The position numbers were made by a program, and so were the translations under genes. From UBA11540 sp045536425 (GTDB taxonomy: Bacteria > Bacillota > Clostridia > Oscillospirales > Ruminococcaceae), in assembly GCA_045536425.1 (NCBI GenBank), contig JAZSNN010000031.1, positions 65,025 through 129,024 of the forward strand: a DNA stretch of 64,000 bases, in the 5' to 3' direction. Below, piece by piece: positions 58,073 to 64,000 of the stretch (position 1 is the stretch's first letter; the number at the start of each line of letters is the position of its first letter). The notes below the pieces were generated by a model. It did no database searches and was not told the DNA's origin. It saw nothing but the letters and a program-made list of their open reading frames with translations.

Positions 58073-59338
58073 CTATTTCACCAAAGGAATGTCAGCGCCG
58101 TCAATCTCGAGCGCATATCTTGTCGCAGAGTATTTTTTAGCCTCTTTTATCTGATTTTGCACGTCCTCGTCCTCATAGCCATAGCCCTGAAGCAAAGCAA
58201 GTATCTCAACTCCGTCTGTGTTCATACTCTGGCATTTGCCGATAACGGTACGAATGAGGTCGCGATAGTTTTTGGAGGGGGTTTGAATAGTGGTATTGTT
58301 TATAAATATCGAAGGTCCAAAGTCCTCTGCAACCAAATTTATGACGACACAGTCTGCGCCATACTCAAACGGATTCGTTCCATATATTTCGGGTTGCTGT
58401 CCGAGATAGTGAGGCATATCGACCTCTACCCAAACCTCTGAGTTTGCATATTCGAGGGTAGCTTTCATCTTTGAAACAAAACGAGCAAGGCATTCCTCGC
58501 GGGAAACGGTATTGCTATCATAACCGTAGTATGCAAACTGCTGGTGTCCGCCGGGGAAGCGAAGCGACGAAAGAAGAACGTTATCAACGCCCATATCTGT
58601 GAGTTCTTTTGCTATATTCAAAAGGTAGTTTACTGCAGTATCAGAATAGGGGTTGAGCCAGGATTTTCCGCCGTTTTCTTTGTAATCATCCAGCCATTTA
58701 CCGCCGTTTTCGCCCTGATATTTTACTGCGGCATCGGCAATATCGGTGGCAGTTCTATCGCTGAAGCAGTTGATTTTTGCGGTTACGGTGATGCTGTTTT
58801 CACGAAGCTTTGAAATTATTGCAGAGAGGTTTGTTATCGCATTTGAGCTTATTGCCTTGCAGTTTTTCGCGTCCCTGAGGTTGCTCTTATAGTAGAGATA
58901 TCCCTCAGCATCCTTGAGCTCGATTATTACATTCTCCACGCCCTGTGCTACTGCGCTCTGCAAGAACGCTTCGAATTTTTCGGAGTTTCTGACAACGTCG
59001 CGGTCGAGCACAACACTCAGTCCTGCGGTATATTCGGTTCGGTCAGGGCGCACAACAACCGCCTCGGACGAGGTGTTCTGCGAATTATCGCCTGTGCTCT
59101 CACTTTTGTCGTCAGACTCGTCGGGTTGTGTCGAGGTCGTGTCGCTCGCATAGGAAACCGTGGGGTTGAATTCGGACGAGGTGTCGTCGCCCAAATCTCC
59201 CGAGAAGAGCTTTGCTATCGGGTCTGCAATGCTGAACGCCAAGAACACCACAAGCGCAATCACAACAAAGGTGATTACAATCTTGAGCCACGTATGGTCA
59301 TTTTTTGAGTAGATGTTACTGTATCTTCTTATCTTCAA
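58073..59338 (-). CDS. Putative glycoside hydrolase-like membrane-anchored protein (DUF4015-like)
   Basis: 421 aa. An N-terminal transmembrane anchor (IVITFVVIALVVFLAFSIAD) is followed by a Ser/Thr/Asp-rich linker (~45-100). A TIM-barrel-like domain of the DUF4015/GHL type covers ~105-415 (VENVIIELKDAEGYLYYKSN, VTAKINCFSDR, SEVWVEVDMPHYLG). Cell-wall glycan hydrolysis is inferred. It starts 13 bp after rnfA. Confidence 0.75.
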   Translation of the reverse strand: MKIRRYSNIYSKNDHTWLKIVITFVVIALVVFLAFSIADPIAKLFSGDLGDDTSSEFNPTVSYASDTTSTQPDESDDKSESTGDNSQNTSSEAVVVRPDRTEYTAGLSVVLDRDVVRNSEKFEAFLQSAVAQGVENVIIELKDAEGYLYYKSNLRDAKNCKAISSNAITNLSAIISKLRENSITVTAKINCFSDRTATDIADAAVKYQGENGGKWLDDYKENGGKSWLNPYSDTAVNYLLNIAKELTDMGVDNVLLSSLRFPGGHQQFAYYGYDSNTVSREECLARFVSKMKATLEYANSEVWVEVDMPHYLGQQPEIYGTNPFEYGADCVVINLVAEDFGPSIFINNTTIQTPSKNYRDLIRTVIGKCQSMNTDGVEILALLQGYGYEDEDVQNQIKEAKKYSATRYALEIDGADIPLVK

Positions 59339-59350
59339 TTCGACCCCTCC

Positions 59351-59944
59351 TTACGCTGTGAGCTGATGGCCTATCAAGCCATAGAGTGCCAAAGAAATTA
59401 TTCCTATATATATTAGGGTTATAGGCAGACCCCTGAAAGCATTTGGCACACGAAGCATTTTGGTTTGGTGACGCTGACGTCTTATGAACAGCATCGCTAT
59501 CATATATCCTGCCGCTCCGCCCAAGCCGTAGAACACGGCATCGATTGGGGTGTAGAGTCTTCGTGTGACTATCAATACTGCACCGAACACAGCGCTATTG
59601 AAGGTCGCAGTGGCAAGCTGTTTACAAAAGTTCGAGGTATTTATTTCCTTTTTGTTTCCTATAAGCTTTGCGGTGATGTATATCGCAAGATATATCAAAC
59701 TGATGAGTGTTGTATAGATTATAGGCTCTACGTAGACCCTCTTATCTGCAGTCACAAGTCCAGACACAAGCGACGCGAAAAAGCAAGACAGGGCAATTAC
59801 CGCCGCGAGCAGTCCGCCCGTTCGAAGAATATCCTGCGGGCGCTGTTTTTCGGGCACGGTTACTCCTATCGCTCTTCCGAAAACTATATTTTCAGTTACC
59901 ATCGCGGCAAACAAAAGTGTTGCCATTCTGACAGCTATCTGCAT
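59351..59944 (-). CDS. rnfA: Rnf complex subunit A (RnfA/RsxA family)
   Basis: Integral membrane subunit of the ferredoxin:NAD+ oxidoreductase that couples electron flow to ion transport. 197 aa, six helices, with LLFAAMVTENIVFGRAIGV as the RnfA/E family signature. Last of four rnf genes here, 16 bp after rnfE. RnfA and RnfE are homologous; the assignment follows length and order. Confidence 0.88.
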   Translation of the reverse strand: MQIAVRMATLLFAAMVTENIVFGRAIGVTVPEKQRPQDILRTGGLLAAVIALSCFFASLVSGLVTADKRVYVEPIIYTTLISLIYLAIYITAKLIGNKKEINTSNFCKQLATATFNSAVFGAVLIVTRRLYTPIDAVFYGLGGAAGYMIAMLFIRRQRHQTKMLRVPNAFRGLPITLIYIGIISLALYGLIGHQLTA

Positions 59945-59959
59945 GGCCTGACCTCCACA

Positions 59960-60601
59960 TTAGTTGGATTTATGCGTTTTTCTGTAACGGCGACGGCAAA
60001 TAGCCAAAATTGCCATAGCCTGTGCGTGTTTAAAAAGTGCCGCCGTGAATCCCGAAATTATAAAGCCCATAAAGGGGAGCAAAAACTCGGGGTTTGTTTT
60101 TGATAATATTTTGTAGCCAAAAAGGCTGCCGCTTCCCAAAAGCTCTCGTACAAAAGCTATGAAAAGCATTGTGAGTGTAAAGCTGAGAATACAGCCGAAG
60201 GTATCGGCAAGTGCAAATGTGAGTGAACGCTTAGTAGCGTAGCGGTCTGCACGGAGCACAACAAGTTCATTTACCGCCAAAAGCGGCAGGTAGATAGTTA
60301 ATGCCATAATCGCTTGTGGGAAAAGAGCTCTGACCGCCATTACCGCGGGGATATACGAGAGGGACGCCACCAACGTGTGAACCGCAAAACGAATTTCGGG
60401 TGGCAATTTTGAGCCCATCACAAGTGATACCGCGGTAGTGGGTATCATCATTATCAAGAGCGCCAAGCAGACGCTGAGTGCCGAGTTTAGCGAGGTCGTG
60501 GTCATAACCGCTGTGACAACCGAAAGTCCGTATATCAAAAGCGGGTTTTTTATCCACAAAAAGCTGATGACGTTTCTAATGGTCGCGTTTTTTCTACTCA
60601 T
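59960..60601 (-). CDS. rnfE: Rnf complex subunit E (RnfE/RsxE family)
   Basis: 213 aa, six transmembrane helices, KNPLLIYGLSVVTAVMTTTS near the N-terminus and a second family motif LPLLAVNELVVLRADRYATK. The start overlaps rnfD by four bases. In the usual rnfCDGEAB order an rnfG gene precedes rnfE; it is absent here. Confidence 0.88.
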   Translation of the reverse strand: MSRKNATIRNVISFLWIKNPLLIYGLSVVTAVMTTTSLNSALSVCLALLIMMIPTTAVSLVMGSKLPPEIRFAVHTLVASLSYIPAVMAVRALFPQAIMALTIYLPLLAVNELVVLRADRYATKRSLTFALADTFGCILSFTLTMLFIAFVRELLGSGSLFGYKILSKTNPEFLLPFMGFIISGFTAALFKHAQAMAILAICRRRYRKTHKSN

Positions 60602-61554
60602 ACCGTAAGCCTCCTTGCCTTGAGGTACAGGGTGAGTCTGTCAAAGGAATGTGAAAGTGCGTTCACCAAAAGAATTGCAAAGCAAATGCCCTGTTCATAT
60701 CCTCCCAGATGTCTGAACACCATAGTCAGCACACCCGCTGTGACAGCGTAGAGGTGCTTTGAAAAGCGGTGCTTTGGCGCTGTTACGGGGTCGGTGAGCA
60801 TAAATACCGCAGCAAACACCACGTAGCCCGAGCCGAACTCGTACATAACAGACTCAAAGGGGGTGCAGTTTACGCGCGGAAGAATAAAGGCAATAACAGC
60901 CACCGTTATAAGATATGTTATGGATATACGTGCGCTGATAGTTCTTCGAAGCATCAAGAATACAAAACAGCACAATATTATTATCGTATTTGTAGCACCC
61001 ATAGGTCCACAGAAGTTTCCTATAAGCATATCGGTTGAGGAAACTGCGGGGATGCCTCCAAATTTCAGAACGTAGGAAAGGCTGCGAGTCAGGGTTTCCT
61101 CTGCAGCAAAAGGCTGCGGATACCAGAATATTTTATCAGCATAGACAACCGTTACAAAGGCTAGTCCCGCTGCTGCAGGGTTGAAGATATTATTTCCTAT
61201 TCCTCCAAACGTTTCCTTTGCAACTATTACCGCAAAAAGGCTACCCGCCAGAAGTATCGAAAAATCTACGTTCGCAGGAAGCAAAAGCGCAAGTATCGCT
61301 CCCGTAACAAAGGAACAAAAACCTGCAGAAACCGATTTTCTTCGGCTGAGAAGGGTTGCCGCAAGGTCAGCAAAATAGCAGCAAAAACCCGCGAAAAGCA
61401 CACGCCATATAACCTGCACACCATACAGGTAGCAGGCAAACGCCAGTGGAAAGCAGAGCGCAACAAGCATCTCTACCATTATGTGTTTCGTGGTGTCATC
61501 CGAGCGCAAGAAGGGGGCGCGGCTGGCTTTGTAATTGTGCTCTGTTGCGGGCAT
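60598..61554 (-). CDS. rnfD: Rnf complex subunit D (RnfD/RsxD)
   Basis: 318 aa, about nine transmembrane helices. FGGIGNNIFNPAAAGLAFV and the flavinylation region CGPMGATNTII (Thr as predicted FMN attachment site) are visible. RnfD carries covalent FMN and riboflavin in the ion-pumping core. It is 4 bp after rnfC. The covalent flavin would need an ApbE-type transferase, not in this window. Confidence 0.92.
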   Translation of the reverse strand: MPATEHNYKASRAPFLRSDDTTKHIMVEMLVALCFPLAFACYLYGVQVIWRVLFAGFCCYFADLAATLLSRRKSVSAGFCSFVTGAILALLLPANVDFSILLAGSLFAVIVAKETFGGIGNNIFNPAAAGLAFVTVVYADKIFWYPQPFAAEETLTRSLSYVLKFGGIPAVSSTDMLIGNFCGPMGATNTIIILCCFVFLMLRRTISARISITYLITVAVIAFILPRVNCTPFESVMYEFGSGYVVFAAVFMLTDPVTAPKHRFSKHLYAVTAGVLTMVFRHLGGYEQGICFAILLVNALSHSFDRLTLYLKARRLTV

Positions 61555-61558
61555 CGCG

Positions 61559-62590
61559 TTAGTCCTCCTTGGATTGCAAGCTCTGGTTCTTGTTCTTTAA
61601 AAGTCTGATGTAGTGGGTGGGGTTGCAGGTTCCCGGACAAACGTGGGAACAGCATCCGCAGAGGGTACATTTCTCTGCGAGCTTTAAAAGTGTCGGCGCC
61701 TCTATCTGACGCTTACTGCTCTTGTACATATAATACGGGGACAGCTCCTGCGGACAAACCTGAACACATCTTCCGCATCCAATACAGTTGAGTCCCGTTT
61801 TTACGGTATATTTACTGAGAGCGACAACGGTTTTGGTCGCCACATCTACTCCTACCTCTGCTGTTTCAACGGGTCTTCCCGTCATCATAGCGCCGAGGAT
61901 GAGCTTTTGGGGTTCTTTTTCAAGGGGACACATTTCAAAAATGTCCTTTAGCTGTGTTCCGACATACACCGCCACGTTTGCAGGTTCCTTTACACAATCG
62001 CCTGCGACGGTGAGAAAGCATATCTTTGAAATTTCTCCATCCACAACGGTTTTTGCAAGGTTTATGAGCGCACAGCTTCCGACTGCGGTGATATTCTCCC
62101 TATAATGTCCCTTCAGTCGAGTAGCAATAGGATATTTGCCGTCTATTCTTCTGACATCTTCGCCGCAAAGAGTTTCGGGAAATCTGAACGCCGAGCCGTC
62201 TTGGTCGATATTCGCGTTTACAGCGCAGGAAATCTTTCTTACGCCGAGCACCTTTGAAACAAGTCTTGCACCGAAGATGGCGTATTCCTTGAGCTGAACA
62301 AGTGCTGTTGAGGAGGACGAGGTGTATGGGTCATCGTCCACCGCGTTTATTACAAGCTCGGTCGCACCGCTTCTCAAGCCGCGATTTATTATATCGAGCA
62401 CAAATTCACCCGTATGCTCATCGCGGATTTTGGAAATCTCGATTATTTTATATATGTATTCATCCTTGACGGAAAGAAGCTTATCTACGTCGAAGGGCTC
62501 AAAGGTTATTCCGTCCGCCATACGAATTTTTTTGGATATAGCGGGTTCTTTGTGCTGTTCGAGGTAGATTCCTCGGTCAAAAAAGCTCAT
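61559..62590 (-). CDS. rnfC: Short RnfC-like Fe-S protein
   Basis: 343 aa, about 90 residues shorter than usual RnfC. The C-terminal two 4Fe-4S motifs are intact (CIGCGRCVQVCP at ~266-277 and CTLCGCCSHVCPG at ~305-317), and the central SLBB/Complex1_51K-like part is recognisable. The glycine-rich NADH/FMN-binding signature near the N-terminus (GGxGxGG) cannot be found. It may couple to a carrier other than NAD. The start at 62590 has AAAGAGG upstream. Confidence 0.8.
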   Translation of the reverse strand: MSFFDRGIYLEQHKEPAISKKIRMADGITFEPFDVDKLLSVKDEYIYKIIEISKIRDEHTGEFVLDIINRGLRSGATELVINAVDDDPYTSSSSTALVQLKEYAIFGARLVSKVLGVRKISCAVNANIDQDGSAFRFPETLCGEDVRRIDGKYPIATRLKGHYRENITAVGSCALINLAKTVVDGEISKICFLTVAGDCVKEPANVAVYVGTQLKDIFEMCPLEKEPQKLILGAMMTGRPVETAEVGVDVATKTVVALSKYTVKTGLNCIGCGRCVQVCPQELSPYYMYKSSKRQIEAPTLLKLAEKCTLCGCCSHVCPGTCNPTHYIRLLKNKNQSLQSKED

Positions 62591-62608
62591 TTTTTACCTC
62601 TTTTTAGG

Positions 62609-63268
62609 TTAGTCTCTAAGTGCCTGTGCTGCCGCTTTTCTATCCTCTGCTTTGAAGAAATAGGTTCCTGCAACAAGCACGTTTGCTCCAGCATCCTTTG
62701 CGGTTTTGACGGTTTTGGCATCTATTCCGCCATCGACCTGTATATCAACCTGAAGTCCGAGAGAGTCAATCTTTTCGCGATAGTACTCTACCTTTGGCAT
62801 CATATCAGCCATAAAGCTCTGTCCGCCAAAGCCGGGCTCGACGGTCATTACAAGCACCATATCTATCGTATCAAGATACTCGTCGAGAACATTTGCGGGG
62901 GTTTTGGGTTTTATGCTGATGCCGACCTTTTTGCCTTTTGCCTTTATCTTTTTGATGGTTTCAAGCACATCACTCTTGCTCTCATAGTGAAAGGTGATGA
63001 TATCCGCGCCCGCATCGGCAAAATTGTCAACGTACTTTATCGGGTCCTCTATCATAAGGTGGACGTCAAAGATTATGTCAGATTTGGGACGAAGGCTTTT
63101 CACAACGGGGATTCCAATGCTGATGTTTGGCACGAAAAGTCCATCCATAACGTCGATATGTGCCATCTCACAGCCTGCATTTTTAATGCTGTCAAATTCT
63201 TCGCCAAGCTTTGAAAAATCTGCCGCAAGAATTGACGGAGAAAGCTTAAGCTGTTGTGTTGTTTTCAT
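62609..63268 (-). CDS. rpe: Ribulose-phosphate 3-epimerase
   Basis: Interconverts ribulose 5-phosphate and xylulose 5-phosphate. 219 aa, TIM barrel: LSPSILAADFSKLGEE, HIDVMDGLFVPNISIG, DVHLMIEDP, MTVEPGFGGQSFM and DGGIDAKT with catalytic Asp residues. ATG 63268 with AGGAGG eight bases upstream. It is 19 bp before rnfC, so the rnf genes probably share its promoter. Confidence 0.96.
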   Translation of the reverse strand: MKTTQQLKLSPSILAADFSKLGEEFDSIKNAGCEMAHIDVMDGLFVPNISIGIPVVKSLRPKSDIIFDVHLMIEDPIKYVDNFADAGADIITFHYESKSDVLETIKKIKAKGKKVGISIKPKTPANVLDEYLDTIDMVLVMTVEPGFGGQSFMADMMPKVEYYREKIDSLGLQVDIQVDGGIDAKTVKTAKDAGANVLVAGTYFFKAEDRKAAAQALRD

Positions 63269-63306
63269 AGCCAAATCCTCCTTATGCTCACACTTATACA
63301 TAGTAT

Positions 63307-63335
63307 ATTGTACTACATACTTGTAAAAAGGTCAA
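63307..63335 (-). promoter_or_regulatory. Promoter of rpe and the rnf genes
   Basis: Minus-strand -35 TTGACC (63330-63335), 17-bp spacer, -10 TACAAT (63307-63312), about 38 bp before rpe. Confidence 0.7.
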
Positions 63336-63414
63336 CCTTGGTCACAATTTTTTTACAAACATTGACACGGTTTGCAAAAAATGATACCCTAAATATACGG
63401 AAAGGAGGCAGAAT

Positions 63415-63924
63415 ATGAAAACCAAATCGCTTGTTGTTGTGGCATTTTTTGTCGCGTTTATCTGTATTCTTTCTCCTTTCTCGTTGTATTTAGGAACTGT
63501 GCCTGTGACGCTTGGGCTATTCGCGGTTTGTCTTTCTTCTGCGCTTCTTGGCAGCAGGAAAGGGGTTATTGCCGTTTTGATATACCTTCTCATTGGTGCT
63601 GTCGGTGTGCCCGTTTTTGCAGGTTTCTTGGGCGGTGTTCAGGTGCTATTTCGCCACACGGGCGGTTATCTTTGGGGGTATATTCCCTGCGCTTTTATTG
63701 TCGGATTTGGTTGCGAGAGGTTTTCTTTCAAGGGGCATCTTCCCCTTTTCTTGACGCTTGGCGTTGTTGTCTGCAATCTATTTGGCACTATCTGGTATAT
63801 GATAAGTATGAATCTCACGTTTTTCTACGCTTTTGAGGTGACGGCGGTTTCGTTTTTACTCACCGATATTGCGAAGATAATAGCTTGCTCAGTGCTTGTG
63901 CCAATCCTCAAAAAAAAACTATAA
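63415..63924 (+). CDS. bioY: Biotin transporter BioY
   Basis: Substrate-binding S-component of a biotin ECF transporter. 169 aa, six helices, with ISPFSLYLGTVPVTLGLF-type N-terminus, GARKGVIAVLIYLLIGAVGV-like motif (here LGSRKGVIAVLIYLLIG) and GGYLWGYIPCAFIVG. Strong AAAGGAGG ribosome site. Divergent from rpe. A TTGACA with a poor -10 (TACCCT) lies at 63380-63408 or nearby; no BirA operator is evident. Confidence 0.94.
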   Translation: MKTKSLVVVAFFVAFICILSPFSLYLGTVPVTLGLFAVCLSSALLGSRKGVIAVLIYLLIGAVGVPVFAGFLGGVQVLFRHTGGYLWGYIPCAFIVGFGCERFSFKGHLPLFLTLGVVVCNLFGTIWYMISMNLTFFYAFEVTAVSFLLTDIAKIIACSVLVPILKKKL

Positions 63925-63946
63925 AAAGCTTTTGTAAAATATTAAA

Positions 63947-63982
63947 AACCACGGAACCAAAATTCCGGTTGCCCCTTTTTAT
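63947..63982 (+). terminator. Terminator after bioY
   Basis: AACC(AC)GGAA / TTCCGGTT with a short loop, then GCCCCTTTTTATTT. Confidence 0.6.
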
Positions 63983-64000
63983 TTCCCCCCTGTCCCCTGC

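Overview
The window looks like a chromosome segment of a low-to-moderate GC, spore-forming member of the Clostridia, most likely an Oscillospirales/Ruminococcaceae-type gut anaerobe. Evidence for this is the Firmicutes mraZ-rsmH-ftsL-PBP order, SpoIIID, a SleC-like cortex-lytic pair, RNase Y, BioY, an Rnf-type membrane complex and many Shine-Dalgarno-rich starts. The taxon is inferred from gene content only.

Left part (1-14.8 kb): the start of the division/cell-wall (dcw) cluster on the minus strand (mraZ, rsmH, ftsL, PBP), with a recognisable MraZ operator. It continues with a split SleC-like spore pair, a P-loop protein, pgi, a D,D-carboxypeptidase, an HPr-like protein lacking the usual histidine, mtaB, an N-terminally damaged aldose epimerase, a beta-CASP nuclease, a small RHH regulator facing a small Cys/His protein, and a four-helix-bundle protein preceded by an array of mini-hairpins.

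Middle part (14.84-31.58 kb): a 16.6-kb integrative element inserted into the 3' end of the GGGtGRT gene. It is bounded by 90-bp direct repeats (three mismatches) and has a tyrosine integrase beside the right repeat. It carries a large PIN-like membrane protein, three weakly similar small proteins, a winged-helix Rep-like gene next to 22-bp iterons, a DUF669-like protein, a serine recombinase, an XRE repressor with repeated operators, a candidate structured RNA, and a four-gene zinc-ribbon/SPFH/membrane-protein operon. No relaxase, capsid or terminase gene is visible. The SPFH operon and the PIN-like protein are the best candidates for an undescribed cargo system.

Right part (31.5-64 kb): housekeeping genes. 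They include the Fe-S scaffold/GGGtGRT pair, ddl-murI-DUF1934-argS-trmN6-rsmI, mgtE with an unusual leader, a CorC-type transporter, comF-like and recD2, tRNA-Val, rny, tRNA-Leu and tRNA-Pro. Further on are an SGNH hydrolase, a transglutaminase-like lipoprotein, spoIIID, a flavoprotein, a 37-residue peptide gene, guaB, a deacetylase, an 8-oxoG glycosylase, a NUDIX hydrolase, a glycoside-hydrolase-like protein, rnfCDEA without G or B, rpe and bioY.

The most unusual non-coding signal is downstream of tRNA-Leu and tRNA-Pro. Each tRNA is followed by its terminator, then a structured repeat, then an exact second copy of that tRNA's own 3' end. The spacing is exactly 152 bp in both cases, and compensatory changes between copies support a folded RNA. 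A longer derivative follows the tRNA-Leu copy.
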